From NCBI RefSeq assembly GCF_002937075.1, contig NZ_NHSJ01000053.1, forward strand, positions 1 through 46,493: DNA of 46,493 bases, written 5' to 3'. The DNA is from Rhodoblastus sphagnicola. Lineage in GTDB: Bacteria; Pseudomonadota; Alphaproteobacteria; Rhizobiales; Beijerinckiaceae. Below are positions 16,756 through 26,472 of the stretch, one piece after another. The position numbers and the translations under genes were made by a program. Positions within the stretch are counted from its first letter, which is position 1, and every line of letters begins with the position of its first letter. Below the pieces are notes generated by a model, which saw only the letters and a list, made by a program, of their open reading frames with translations, had not been told where the DNA came from and made no database searches.

Positions 16756-17900
16756 CTGTTTTGCGCCGGGATGCGTCCCGACGACCGGACATCCGCCCGT
16801 TGCGAGGCGGAGAAAGGCGACTGGATTTCGTCGGCCCCGAGCAGGGCTCCGATCCGTTCCAGGAACCGCGGATAGCAGAAATGCGCACGCCAGCGTCGGC
16901 GGCCGGCGTCGCCGCAGCGGCGGCGCAGATCGGCGTCCGTCAGCAGCGCGATCAGGCGGCTTGCGAGCATTTCGCTTTCGCCAAGGTCGACGTTGAACCC
17001 GGTTTCGCCATCAACATTCACCTCGCCGCCGGCGTCGTGAACCGAGGCGACGACGGGAACGCCCTGCCGCATGGCCTCGACGTAAACCAGGCCGAACCCT
17101 TCCTTACGGCTCGGCATGGCGAACACATCCGCGCGCGCCCAAAGCGCGGGCAGCGCCGCCTCAGCCACGAAACCGGTAAATTCGATCCTGTCGCCCAGGC
17201 CGAGCGCGCGCGCGCGCGCCTCCAGCGCCGGACGTCCGCCGCCGTCGCCGGCGATGACCAGCCGGGCGTTGGGCGCGGCGGCGAGCACGCGCGGCCAGGC
17301 CGCGATCAAGGCGTCGTGACCTTTGTAAACGTCGCCGACGTCGAGGCGCGAAAGCGCAAGGACGGTGAGCGGCCCGGCGCTCCGGGAGGCAGGTTCGCCC
17401 GCCGCGTCGTCCTCGGTCGCGAGCCAGCAGACGCGCGCCTGCGGCAGCGCCCCGTGCAGCTTCTGGAACCGGTTGAGCGTGTAATGCGAATTGACGAGCA
17501 CCAGGCGCGCGCGCCTGAGCACGGCGTGATGGTCCGGCCGCAGGTTTTCCCACACCTCGATGCCGTGCATCCACACGACGCAGCCGCGCCCGCGCGCGAT
17601 CAGGGACGGATGCGCGCGGGCGATCCCCGCGCTGTCGTAAACGAAACCCTCGCGGCCGATGGCCTTGAGACAGGTGAGCGCGGCGAAACGCAGCTTGTCG
17701 CCGCCGGCGCAAGCCACGGCGGCGCCGGCGACGTCGAGCGGCGCGCGATCGAGATAGGAGACGGGCGTGATCTGGGCGCCCAGATCGGTCAGGGCGCGCG
17801 CGGTCATGCGCGCGACCCGCGCGATGCCGCCGCGTCCGGCGGTCAGGGTCGCGGCGCCCAGCACGATGCGCTTGCCGGCGAGGAGATCGCGGCTTGTCAA
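16752..17900 (-). CDS. Glycosyltransferase family 4 (GT-B)
   Basis: 382 residues. Two Rossmann-like domains; the donor half has VLALSRLDVGDVYKGHD, NARLVIAGDGGGRPAL and the retaining EX7E motif in SRKEGFGLVYVEAM. N-terminal glycine-rich AGRGGIARVAR binds the acceptor or donor phosphate. It begins with TTG at 17900 (no ATG/GTG upstream in frame). The gene carries a 16-nt alternating GC run at 17204-17219. It starts 58 bp after the Gfo/Idh gene and overlaps the aminotransferase gene by 4 bp. Confidence 0.92.
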   Translation of the reverse strand: MTSRDLLAGKRIVLGAATLTAGRGGIARVARMTARALTDLGAQITPVSYLDRAPLDVAGAAVACAGGDKLRFAALTCLKAIGREGFVYDSAGIARAHPSLIARGRGCVVWMHGIEVWENLRPDHHAVLRRARLVLVNSHYTLNRFQKLHGALPQARVCWLATEDDAAGEPASRSAGPLTVLALSRLDVGDVYKGHDALIAAWPRVLAAAPNARLVIAGDGGGRPALEARARALGLGDRIEFTGFVAEAALPALWARADVFAMPSRKEGFGLVYVEAMRQGVPVVASVHDAGGEVNVDGETGFNVDLGESEMLASRLIALLTDADLRRRCGDAGRRRWRAHFCYPRFLERIGALLGADEIQSPFSASQRADVRSSGRIPAQNR

Positions 17901-17958
17901 GGGTCGGGCCTTTCAGCAGATTGTCTTTGGCGCCGGCCCGACGGGGCCGGCCGGGAGA

Positions 17959-19044
17959 TTAAAAGTCGAACAGGCGCGACCGCGTTCCGCTGCGCACCAT
18001 GTCCGTTATGGCAAGCATGAGCCGGGTCGAAAGCTCGACTTCGCGGAAGTCGCGCGCGTCGTGGCGGAACGGTTGCAGCAGCGCGGCGACGTGACCGACG
18101 TCCTTGGGCCAATATCTGCGGCGGATGCGGCGCTTGCCGACATGCAGCGTCATGGCGCGGAAATCGTCGATGGTGGCGGCGATCTCGCCCCATTGCAGCA
18201 CGATGGTCTCCGCAATGCCTTCGAAAGGCTCGGCGCGCGCGGTCAGGGTGATGGTGACGAGGTCGCCCGCCGCACTGGTCAGCGTCACCGTCAGATCGTC
18301 GTCGCGGACGCGGTCGTCGCTCCAGGCGCAGTCGATCCGCCAGCGCGTCGGCAAGCCGTTCCACGCGCGCACATGCACCATCAGGTCGAGCCAATGGCCG
18401 ACATTGCCGCAAATCCGCGTGCCCTCCTCGGGGCGGCGGTACCAATGGTCCGGCCCCAGCACATGGCCCTGAACAATGCAGGCGAGGGTCAACGGCCCGT
18501 GGATGTCGCGGCAATGCGCGCGCAATTCCGCGATGGCGGCGGAAAAGGGCCGGTTGTAGCCCGCAAACAGCCGCCCGCGCGCGCGCGCGCGCGCCGCCAT
18601 CAAGGCGGCGAAGCTCTCTTGCGTCACAGCGAGCGGCTTTTCGCAATAGACGTCGTGACCCGCCGCCAGCGCGGCGATCGCATAATCGGCGTGGCTGGCG
18701 TGGTTGGAAGCGATGTAGACGACCCGGACGCCCGCCGCGCCAATCACCTCATCCGCGCTGTCGCAAGCCTCGGCCTGAAAAAAGGAGGCGAAGCTCGCGA
18801 CCGCGCGGCGGTCGGGATCGAAGGCGGCGCCGAACCGCAGGCCGAACCGCGTGGCGATGGCATAGCCGATGGACGCGAAGGCGAACTGGCCGCAGCCGAT
18901 CACGCCAATGTCGCGCGCCACGCCGCGACGCGCGCCAAGCCACCAGGCCCGCCCCCCGCGCAGTCGTCCGGCGGCCTTGAACAGCGCGCGGCGCGGCCCG
19001 TAGATCGTCACGAACCGCCAGAACTTGCGAAGGCCGTCCATCAT
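17959..19044 (-). CDS. Gfo/Idh/MocA-family NAD(P)-dependent sugar oxidoreductase
   Basis: 361 residues. After a basic N-terminus (KFWRFVTIYGPRRALFK), the Rossmann domain starts IGVIGCGQFAFASIG. The catalytic lysine motif is CEKPLAV, followed by GYNRPF and GNVGHWLDLMVH with the family histidine. The substrate is unknown; in this locus it probably oxidises or epimerises a sugar nucleotide. ATG 19044 overlaps the previous stop (ATGATG around TGA), so the upstream open frame is not used. It contains a 19-nt CG-alternating tract (18576-18594) encoding Arg-Ala repeats. It resembles the C-terminal half of the bi-domain oxidoreductase at 27455, suggesting related chemistry. Confidence 0.88.
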   Translation of the reverse strand: MMDGLRKFWRFVTIYGPRRALFKAAGRLRGGRAWWLGARRGVARDIGVIGCGQFAFASIGYAIATRFGLRFGAAFDPDRRAVASFASFFQAEACDSADEVIGAAGVRVVYIASNHASHADYAIAALAAGHDVYCEKPLAVTQESFAALMAARARARGRLFAGYNRPFSAAIAELRAHCRDIHGPLTLACIVQGHVLGPDHWYRRPEEGTRICGNVGHWLDLMVHVRAWNGLPTRWRIDCAWSDDRVRDDDLTVTLTSAAGDLVTITLTARAEPFEGIAETIVLQWGEIAATIDDFRAMTLHVGKRRIRRRYWPKDVGHVAALLQPFRHDARDFREVELSTRLMLAITDMVRSGTRSRLFDF

Positions 19045-20546
19045 GCGAATCTCGGATCGCGCCGGGCGACGGCGGGGGCAGACCACCGGTTGGTGGCGCG
19101 GTCCACCAGCCTTTCCAGCAGCCTTGAGGCGAAATGCGCCACAATGATGTACGAGAGGCCGCCGACGCCGGACGTCGCATAAGGCCCGGCGATGTCGATG
19201 CCATATTTCATCGACATCAAGACGACGGGAAAATGCGCCCATCGCTGCGCGGCGAAGACCCACAGCGTGTAGCGCGACAGCAGAGCATAAACAAAGCCCA
19301 ACGGCGGCATGAGGAACAGAATGCCCCACCACCCGAAATTCCAGTAGACCTCGGCATAACGTCCCGGCCAACTCAAACTCGTCGTGCCGCCGGTGGCCTT
19401 TTCCGTGAAACCGGCGCCGAGATAGTTGAGACTGGGTTTGTCCGGCCAGAGGAATCTGGGGACCAGCACCACAGCGATCGCATTGAGCGAATCCCCGGGC
19501 ATGCCGCTGTCGTAGAGGTGGACGGCGAATGAGGCCTGATTCATGTAGCTTAGCCGCGCCAGGCCGCCCTGAAATTCCGACCTGAAGGGATCCGCCAGAA
19601 ACTGTTCGCGCCCGCCAGCGAAATAGGACGCGACAATGTCAACGCGTTCATCGAAACCCGCGCCGGTGACGCTGTTGTATCTTTGAAAAAGCACGCTGCG
19701 GCCGAAATCAACAATGGGCGACGCCGTCGCGAACGTCATGAACAAAACCGCGGCGATCGGAGCGACGCGCCAAATCGACGCGCCCCGATGGACGGTCGCC
19801 AGACCAATCATGACCAGCGTGAAGGTGAGCTCGGTTTTCGAGAACGTGATCAACCCGACAAACGCTTCGAAGACGGCGAATGCGGCGACGGCGGCGAAAA
19901 TCAGCCGTGAATGCGCGAAGGCCCAGGACCCCACGAGGTAGATGCCGACCGAGCTCAACATCGACAGTTGCAGAAAGAAGCCGGGCACCTGCCAAGCGAC
20001 GAGACCAAAACTGTAGGGCAGGGCGATCTGGTATTTGACGACAAGCCCAAGACCGCCAACCAGCACCCCCCATCTCAACATGGCGCGCGACGAATTCCGG
20101 CCTGGATTCGCAACGACGACAGGCCGGATTTTGCTCATGACCCGATTGGACGTCAGGAGTATGACCAGAATACTCAGCGTCGTTATCGTATTGACCCTCA
20201 GCATCTCCGCCGGAGTCGCTTGATAAAAGTGATTCATGACGTCAAGCGTCGTGTCATTGACGATTAACGGCACGACGGCGCCAAATCCGTAATAGACAGC
20301 GGTCGCGACTCTCAGCCAGAACAACGATATCCAGATTCCCGCAGGATGCGCGGTTGCGGTGCGCCACATTCCATATCCCAGCGTGGCCAAAAACATAACT
20401 GGGCCATAGAAGTTCAAGTAATCATAGGCCTCGGGACCGACGAGGCCGTCGAATGCGACATAGATCAAGCTCAGCCCGGCAAGGGCTGACAACTCGCCTC
20501 GACTTGACTTCAGCAAGACAAGATTCGGTTGGGGCGCGCTGCTCAT
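19041..20546 (-). CDS. Wzy-like polysaccharide polymerase (multispanning membrane protein)
   Basis: 501 residues with about ten or more hydrophobic helices and a large loop near residues 285-395 (VDFGRSVLFQRYN, FLWPDKPSLNYLG, GGTTSLSWPGRYAEVYWNFG). The pattern PxxLWPDKP...G--Y---G--G is seen in Wzy-type polymerases. It would join repeat units in the periplasm. Wzy proteins diverge widely, so the call rests on topology, these motifs and position among EPS genes. The window has a second candidate at 40266-41732. Stop and next start overlap (ATGA). Confidence 0.75.
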   Translation of the reverse strand: MSSAPQPNLVLLKSSRGELSALAGLSLIYVAFDGLVGPEAYDYLNFYGPVMFLATLGYGMWRTATAHPAGIWISLFWLRVATAVYYGFGAVVPLIVNDTTLDVMNHFYQATPAEMLRVNTITTLSILVILLTSNRVMSKIRPVVVANPGRNSSRAMLRWGVLVGGLGLVVKYQIALPYSFGLVAWQVPGFFLQLSMLSSVGIYLVGSWAFAHSRLIFAAVAAFAVFEAFVGLITFSKTELTFTLVMIGLATVHRGASIWRVAPIAAVLFMTFATASPIVDFGRSVLFQRYNSVTGAGFDERVDIVASYFAGGREQFLADPFRSEFQGGLARLSYMNQASFAVHLYDSGMPGDSLNAIAVVLVPRFLWPDKPSLNYLGAGFTEKATGGTTSLSWPGRYAEVYWNFGWWGILFLMPPLGFVYALLSRYTLWVFAAQRWAHFPVVLMSMKYGIDIAGPYATSGVGGLSYIIVAHFASRLLERLVDRATNRWSAPAVARRDPRFA

Positions 20547-20569
20547 CTGGACCGGACAATCAATTCAAG

Positions 20570-21760
20570 TTAGACGACGGCCGGCGAGGTCATCGTTGGC
20601 TCGCCGTTGAGACGCTTGGCCAATCGACCGCCGTACCGCCGCCACGGTTGTTCGATGATTTGATAGGTGAGAGCGGCCGTGCCGATTACGCAGAGGAGAT
20701 AGATGATCGTCACCAAATCTCCCAGCACGAGCGACACATCGAGACGATTTCCCATTTCGAAAATCGTCGTCTTCCCCGCGAAGAAACGGTTCAGGGCAAA
20801 CCCAAATATGCTCGTCCAGAACACATGCACCATGTAGATCGAGTATGAGAGCCGGCCAAGCGCCTGCATCGGCGCGGTCTGCATGACCTTCTTGACCCTG
20901 GAGCCGCCATCGATCGCGAACATGTAGATGATCAGGCCAAAGAGCGGGACGACCGCCAGATTCAGCAGAGATGTTCGTCCTGCAAATCCCATTAAAATAT
21001 ATATCGATGGGAACAACACGAGGTAGCTCGCGTCCAGCCATCGATCGTCTGGCCTTGGTCGCCACCGCGCGTGAAAGAACCAGACGACCACGCCCATGCT
21101 GAACGACATGATGCAACGCGGCCAGCCGTACTGGATGGGCGTGGCTATTCCGCCCGCGCCATTGAGCCAGAGCAAAGCCATGAGCGCGCAGCCACCAAGA
21201 GCCGCCATAGCCGCAACGCGTTTTCCCGGCTTTATCCAAAGCTTGCAGATGAAAGCGAACAGAAGATAGGTCCAGAATTCAGTACTGATGCTCCAACTCG
21301 GCGTGTTCAAGATGTTTTGCGTGGTCAGGCCCGTTGCATGGAGCAGGAGGACGTTCAAGACCAAGGTGACGCCGAAGGGGTCTTGGAATGCGCCTCTGGG
21401 AGGGAGTTGCGTCAACAGCGGGACGACAAGCTCGCGGAAGATCTCGACCGCGAGCAGCATGATCAGCGTGACGATATGAAGGGGATAGAGGCGGAAGAAC
21501 CGCCGGACCATGAACCCCTGCAAATGAAAAGGCTTCTGGCCGCTGTCAGCGTAATTGAAGGCGATGATGAATCCTGAAAGCACGAAGAAAAAATCGACAA
21601 ACATCCAGGCGTTGTAAACGATGGGGAGAAAGAGGAGGTGCGTCGTCCAGGGCACATGCACGAGCGCCACCATGAGCGCGCAGAATCCGCGCAAGGCCTC
21701 AAGGTTATAAAGAACGGGCCTGGTCTGCGAAACATTGCCAGTACGCATTGCGACTCTCAT
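20570..21760 (-). CDS. Acyltransferase 3 family membrane protein (OafA-like), copy 2
   Basis: 396 residues with about ten membrane helices. Signature residues: NLEALRGFCALMVALVHV (first helix with the R-G and catalytic H), WMFVDFFFVLSGFIIAFNY, FFRLYPLH, SWSISTEFWTYL and LGRLSYSIYMVH. These enzymes transfer acetyl or other acyl groups to extracytoplasmic sugars. ATG 21760 overlaps the stop of the preceding paralog by 4 nt; ATG 21748 is also possible. It is the downstream member of a tandem pair. Confidence 0.93.
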   Translation of the reverse strand: MRVAMRTGNVSQTRPVLYNLEALRGFCALMVALVHVPWTTHLLFLPIVYNAWMFVDFFFVLSGFIIAFNYADSGQKPFHLQGFMVRRFFRLYPLHIVTLIMLLAVEIFRELVVPLLTQLPPRGAFQDPFGVTLVLNVLLLHATGLTTQNILNTPSWSISTEFWTYLLFAFICKLWIKPGKRVAAMAALGGCALMALLWLNGAGGIATPIQYGWPRCIMSFSMGVVVWFFHARWRPRPDDRWLDASYLVLFPSIYILMGFAGRTSLLNLAVVPLFGLIIYMFAIDGGSRVKKVMQTAPMQALGRLSYSIYMVHVFWTSIFGFALNRFFAGKTTIFEMGNRLDVSLVLGDLVTIIYLLCVIGTAALTYQIIEQPWRRYGGRLAKRLNGEPTMTSPAVV

Positions 21761-22977
21761 TTCGAGTCAGCCGTGAACTCGGCCGCGCTTTGCACGGGAG
21801 TCCGGGCCGAAGCCAACCTGCGCCCCATTTCACGCCAAGGCTTTTCTATCCATCGGTAAGTCGCCGCGGAGAGCGCGATCAACGCGCCCAGATAAATCAC
21901 GAGCGCCGCGTCGCCCCAGCGCCCCGGCAACACCATCAGGGCATGAATGTCGCCGATCGCGACGCGCGGAAATGCGCCCCGCTCCAGCAGCACGCCGATC
22001 GCCGTCGCCAGCATGAGATGCACCATGTAGATCGAGTACGATAACCGTCCAAGCGCGGTAAACGGCGCCATTTCAAGGATATGACGCGTCCACGACCCTT
22101 GGTCCAAAGCCGCCAGCCAGATGACCGCCGCGAACAACGGCAAGGCCAGGACGTTGGTGGGCGTATGATTGTTGGCGGCGGCAAGAACGCAATATAGCAA
22201 GGTCAACACGGCGACGAATGCGACATCCGTCACGCGGGAGCCGAGGCGGATGGGCCGCCAAGCGACCGCCGCCCAAACGAGGGCTCCAAGACCGAACCCC
22301 GCCAGACAGCGCAGCATGCGCGGCGCCGTCCACAAGCCGCCGTCGCCCGCGAGCGGCAGCAACGCCAGAAACGACGCGAAGCCGATCCCCGCGACCAGCG
22401 CGATCCGGATCGCCGGTCCGCGCGCCACGACGCAACAGATGCAAAACACGCAATAGGTCCAGAACTCCGCCGCTATGCTCCAACTCGGCACGTTGAGCAC
22501 GCCGCCGTGGTGGAGGTTCAGCGCATGCAGCATCGTCAGGTGAAAGACGATCGACGTCGCATAATCATCCGGCAGCGGGCCATGCGGCGTCAGAGGCGTA
22601 AAGGCGGGCAGAACGAACTGTTTGGCGAGGATCAACGCCAGCAAGGCGAGCATGGTCGCGAGATGGAGAGGATAGAGCCGGAAAAAGCGCTTGATCAGGA
22701 AGCCGCGCGCGTCGAACGGCCCGCCCCCGCGGTCGACATAGTTCAGGGCGATGATGAAACCCGACAGCACGAAGAAGAAGTCGACGAACAAATAAGCGTT
22801 CTGGATGAAGGGCGTCGGGTGCAGGCTGGTGAGCCAGGAGGTGTGGAAGATCGCGACCATCACGGCGCAGATCCCGCGCAGCGACTCCAGATTGGCGAGC
22901 AGAGGTTGCGTCGCTCCCTCTTTGCCTCGGGGCGCCGAATCGCGTCCTGACTTAACTCGCCACCAAGCCATGCTCAT
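21757..22977 (-). CDS. Acyltransferase 3 family membrane protein (OafA-like), copy 1
   Basis: 406 residues, same architecture as its neighbour: NLESLRGICAVMVAIFHT, YLFVDFFFVLSGFIIALNY, RFFRLYPLH, SWSIAAEFWTY, LGRLSYSIYMVH. It has clearly diverged in the middle helices, so the duplication is old or they were acquired separately. ATG 22977 has GGGGAG 4 nt upstream. 126 bp separate it from the CgeB-like gene; no promoter or terminator is evident there. Confidence 0.93.
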   Translation of the reverse strand: MSMAWWRVKSGRDSAPRGKEGATQPLLANLESLRGICAVMVAIFHTSWLTSLHPTPFIQNAYLFVDFFFVLSGFIIALNYVDRGGGPFDARGFLIKRFFRLYPLHLATMLALLALILAKQFVLPAFTPLTPHGPLPDDYATSIVFHLTMLHALNLHHGGVLNVPSWSIAAEFWTYCVFCICCVVARGPAIRIALVAGIGFASFLALLPLAGDGGLWTAPRMLRCLAGFGLGALVWAAVAWRPIRLGSRVTDVAFVAVLTLLYCVLAAANNHTPTNVLALPLFAAVIWLAALDQGSWTRHILEMAPFTALGRLSYSIYMVHLMLATAIGVLLERGAFPRVAIGDIHALMVLPGRWGDAALVIYLGALIALSAATYRWIEKPWREMGRRLASARTPVQSAAEFTADSK

Positions 22978-23103
22978 TTCGCTCCCCGGCCGCCCTGCGG
23001 GCGCGCGGCAACATCTTCCGCCATGGCGATCGTCCACGCCGAGCCATGAGCGGAGTTCCACGCGATCGCGGCGTCCCGGCGGAGCGCCCGATCGACTCGT
23101 GTT

Positions 23104-24177
23104 TCACACGCCGAGCGCGACGCCATTTTCCTTGAATTTTTCATGTATCTCCGCCGCTCGCGCGTCATAGCCATGCCGGGGCGCGCAGCGCGCGCGCGCC
23201 TTCGCGATCATGCGGGCGCGCAGATCGGGTCGTTCAAGGTAAAAGCGCGTCTTGTCGCAGAGTTCTTCGGGCGTCGTGAAAACGTCGAGATCCTCACCCG
23301 GCGTGAAGAACGCGCGCAATTCCTCGCTGTCGATATGCAGTTGGAAGCCGCCGCAGGCCGCGATTTCGAAGGTGCGCGTCGAAACGGCGTCCTGCCATCC
23401 CGATTTGTGCGGCCCCATCATCACCGCAATATTGATGCGCGCTTCCTGCAGGGCGCGACTGTAGGCGCAATCGTAGATCGAATCCGCGACGGCGACCTTC
23501 CCAATATTGGCGACGCCCTCCGCATGGCTCCATCGGGCGCCAATCAGCCGCAGGCTCGCCGCAGCGCAACCCGTGTGGAGGCTCTGCATCCACTCTTGCT
23601 TGTAAGCCGAATGCGCGCCGATGTGTTGAATGTCGAACGCATAGTCCTGGTCCGCGACCTGGCCCCGGACCGGCCAGTGCACGTCGTCCGAATATCCGTG
23701 CGGAACATAGAAGACCTTCGACGCGCCAAGCCGCGCGCGCAGGACATCAAGATGGAAGGTCTTGGTCGTGAAGACAAGATCGTAGAGCGCGAAGTCGTCG
23801 AGCGACACGCCGGGATGATCGAAATGGAAATCGGGATAGAACAGCGCGCGCGGGACGCCGCGACCGCCCATCCATTCCAACAGCTCGCGTGTGACGCGCG
23901 TGCCTTTGATCGACAGAAACAGATCCGGTTTCAGCGTCGTCACGGCGTCGCGCAGCGCGCGCTCGAACTCCCGGACCAGAAACGGCTTCATCAGACGGCG
24001 GGCGCCGCGCGCGACGAGCGCATTGCTCGTGCTGGCGAAAATGCGCGACAGATCGATCTCCTGCACCGCCCAGCCAAGCTTGCGAAAGCCATGCGCCAGC
24101 CCGAGTCCGCTCGAGCCCCGCCAGAACTCGCCGGAGAAGACCATGAGGGGGGCCCGTCCAGGGCTGATCGCCGTCAC
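23104..24177 (-). CDS. CgeB-like glycosyltransferase (GT-B)
   Basis: 357 residues. The order of blocks - FSGEFWRGSSGLGLAHGFRK, KPDLFLSIKGTRVT, YDLVFTTKTFHLD, VFYVPHGYSDDVHW, INIAVMMGPHKSGWQDAVSTR, FEIAACGGFQLHID - is that of CgeB/spore-maturation-type glycosyltransferases (DUF3880 plus C-terminal Glyco_trans_1_2). GTG 24177 is chosen: it overlaps the previous stop (GTGA) and has GGAGG 7 nt upstream. Donor sugar unknown. Confidence 0.85.
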   Translation of the reverse strand: MTAISPGRAPLMVFSGEFWRGSSGLGLAHGFRKLGWAVQEIDLSRIFASTSNALVARGARRLMKPFLVREFERALRDAVTTLKPDLFLSIKGTRVTRELLEWMGGRGVPRALFYPDFHFDHPGVSLDDFALYDLVFTTKTFHLDVLRARLGASKVFYVPHGYSDDVHWPVRGQVADQDYAFDIQHIGAHSAYKQEWMQSLHTGCAAASLRLIGARWSHAEGVANIGKVAVADSIYDCAYSRALQEARINIAVMMGPHKSGWQDAVSTRTFEIAACGGFQLHIDSEELRAFFTPGEDLDVFTTPEELCDKTRFYLERPDLRARMIAKARARCAPRHGYDARAAEIHEKFKENGVALGV

Positions 24178-25301
24178 TTGAACGCCTCCAGCCAGCGTCG
24201 CGCCGTGGCGTCCACGGTATAGTCGCCGGTCGCCAAGCGCGCCGGCTCGAACCAGGCGGCCGAGTTGGGATCGAAAGCCAGTTCGCGCATGCGCGCGGCG
24301 CTCAAGGCGCGGTCTCCGAAGGGAACGAGAAAGCGCCGCAACGCGCCCCGCAGGAACACGCTTGCCGAGCCGACCGTTTCCGTCGTCACAAGGCCAAGTC
24401 CGGCGACGAGCGCGTCCTGCGGAGACACCTCCCACGGCCCCACCGCCACCAGATGCAGGTAAGCGTCGGCCGCAAAGAAATAGTCCTGCAAATCACGAAA
24501 CGGGACAAAACCAGGAAATGTCACGCGGTCAAGGCCGCGTCGCGCGCACTCCCGCTTGATTTCCGGCAGCAATGGACCGTCGCCAAGCGCGAGGAGATGA
24601 ATGTTGCCGATGTCCGCGATGCGCGCATAGCTCTCCACCAGTTCCCACGGGCTCTCGCGCGACGAAAACTTCGTCGCCGAAACGAAGACGAACGCATCCG
24701 GCGCAATGGCGCCCCGGGCGCGCGTCTCCGCGCGTTTGCGCGCGCGAACCTCGGGCGGCGGCGCGAACTTGCGCTCATTCGTGGCATAGGGAAAAAGCAC
24801 GCTCTCGCGCGCGGCCGGCCAGGCATAGTAAGCGCTTGTCAGCGGGCTCGTCGGCGCGAGCGCGTCAAAGGCGCCGCGCGCAACCTGCCGCTCCAGGGCC
24901 AGGGCGAAGCCTCGGCGCGGACGTTCCGACAATTGATTTTTATCGACGCGAAACACGACGCGAACCCCGCGCCGGCGAAGCGCGAAAGCGAGCCGCAGCC
25001 GCGCGAGCTGCGGCTGGTCGGAAAGCACGGCGATCTCCGGCTTGAATTGCAGCACGGCGGCAAGAATGTCCCGATGCGCGCCCGCCATGGAGCGGTCGAT
25101 CCAGACCTTGGGATAATCGCGCCCGCCGGGCTCGCCGAGGTCCGGCACAATGCCAATCTCCGGATCGATGCGCTGGCGCGCGAAGCCGTAATCATTCCAG
25201 TAGACCACGGCGACGGAATGCGGATCGAGCTCGTACATGCGGCTGTAGACGGGCTCGTCGAGCTGGGAGACTTGACATTGCACGAAGGCGATCCGGGCCA
25301 T
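24174..25301 (-). CDS. Glycosyltransferase family 4-like
   Basis: 375 residues. Starts MARIAFVQCQVSQLDEPVYS. The C-terminal half has FVFVSATKFSSRESPWELVES, IHLLALGDGPLLPEIKREC and VTFPGFVPF, as in GT1/GT4 domains. The usual EX7E site is altered (GPWEVSPQDALVAG), so it is a divergent member. ATG 25301 overlaps the preceding TGA by one base (TGATG). Confidence 0.85.
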   Translation of the reverse strand: MARIAFVQCQVSQLDEPVYSRMYELDPHSVAVVYWNDYGFARQRIDPEIGIVPDLGEPGGRDYPKVWIDRSMAGAHRDILAAVLQFKPEIAVLSDQPQLARLRLAFALRRRGVRVVFRVDKNQLSERPRRGFALALERQVARGAFDALAPTSPLTSAYYAWPAARESVLFPYATNERKFAPPPEVRARKRAETRARGAIAPDAFVFVSATKFSSRESPWELVESYARIADIGNIHLLALGDGPLLPEIKRECARRGLDRVTFPGFVPFRDLQDYFFAADAYLHLVAVGPWEVSPQDALVAGLGLVTTETVGSASVFLRGALRRFLVPFGDRALSAARMRELAFDPNSAAWFEPARLATGDYTVDATARRWLEAFK

Positions 25302-26470
25302 CAGGCGGTCCTCCTCTCGCCGGCGCCGGCCACCGCGGCTTCCAGCATGCGCGCGGTTGCGGCCACGGCGTCGCTGCCGCTGACGAAGCGCTCGGCGACC
25401 CGCCGCGCGCCGGCGCGCCATTTCAGCCGTTCGGTCGCCGGCAACCGCGCCAAGGCGTCGATTCGCTCGGCGAACAGTCGGGGATCGCCAAGCGGCAGAT
25501 CCCAGCCGGCGGTCTTCGCCTCAAGCCCCTTCCAGGGCGTGCGGTTGGATATCAGCGCCGGGACGGCGCAGGACAAAGCCTCGAATATCGCATGTCCGAA
25601 ATTCTCTCCCAGCGTCGGCGAGAAGAAGAGGTCGGCGGCGGCCACGCGCTCCGGGATTTCCGCGTTCGGGATCGCGCCGACGAGGCGCACGCGCACATGC
25701 GGCGGCAATTGCGCGATGAGCGACTGGCACGACCGCCAATAGTCGGTTTCCTCGACAGGCCCGACGATTTCAAGCGCCACGGCCCGCTTCACATGCGCAA
25801 GCGTCCTGATGGCGAAGTCAATGTTCTTGACCCGCGCAATGCGTCCGACCACGACGATCCGCAAGGGGTCGTCAGGCGCGGCGTCAAGCTGTCGCGACAG
25901 CGGCGGATCGACAAGCCGCCTCACGTTGCGCGCCAGGAAAACGCCGCGCGCGGCCGGAGCGCGCGCCGAAATGTCGGCCGCCTCCTCCTCGCTGGCCGCG
26001 TGCAGCCAGACGTCGCGCAACAGGCGAAGGCCGCGCGCGACGGCTTGGTAGGCGGTCTTGCGCGGCGACTTGAGCCCAAGCGCGCCGACCGCCAGCTCGC
26101 CGCGGGCGGACAGGATCGCCGGCGCGCGCGGAACCAGCCCGAGCCGGCGCATCAGCAGGGTTGGCAGCGTGAACTCGCGATCATGGAAGCCGTTCATCCA
26201 CACCACATCGGAAGGCGTTGTGCGCAACACCTGCCGCAGATCTCTTGGCCCTGTTGCGGAAACGGGCGTGTAGCGCACCTTCGCGAACCCCTGATCAATC
26301 CAGCTTCCGCTTGGCGCCGAAGGCGCGGCCGCGCCGAATGGACGATCACGCGCCAGGACCAGGAATTCATGCGTCCCGCACATCGCCTGGCACATCTGCC
26401 GCAGGCTCTGGTTGGGGCCGGTCGCTTCGTGGCCGGGCCAGTAGCCGCCCATCAGGATCAGGACGCGCAT
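25301..26470 (-). CDS. Glycosyltransferase family 4 (GT-B)
   Basis: 389 residues. Starts MRVLILMGGYWPGHEATGPN; the donor domain has RIVVVGRIARVKNIDFAIRT, LEIVGPVEETDYWRS and the EX7E site in PTLGENFGHAIFEAL. The longer open frame upstream is rejected because it would overlap the GT2 gene, which ends 2 bp before this ATG. Retaining GT-B enzyme, acting at the cytoplasmic face. Confidence 0.92.
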   Translation of the reverse strand: MRVLILMGGYWPGHEATGPNQSLRQMCQAMCGTHEFLVLARDRPFGAAAPSAPSGSWIDQGFAKVRYTPVSATGPRDLRQVLRTTPSDVVWMNGFHDREFTLPTLLMRRLGLVPRAPAILSARGELAVGALGLKSPRKTAYQAVARGLRLLRDVWLHAASEEEAADISARAPAARGVFLARNVRRLVDPPLSRQLDAAPDDPLRIVVVGRIARVKNIDFAIRTLAHVKRAVALEIVGPVEETDYWRSCQSLIAQLPPHVRVRLVGAIPNAEIPERVAAADLFFSPTLGENFGHAIFEALSCAVPALISNRTPWKGLEAKTAGWDLPLGDPRLFAERIDALARLPATERLKWRAGARRVAERFVSGSDAVAATARMLEAAVAGAGERRTA

Positions 26471-26472
26471 GG

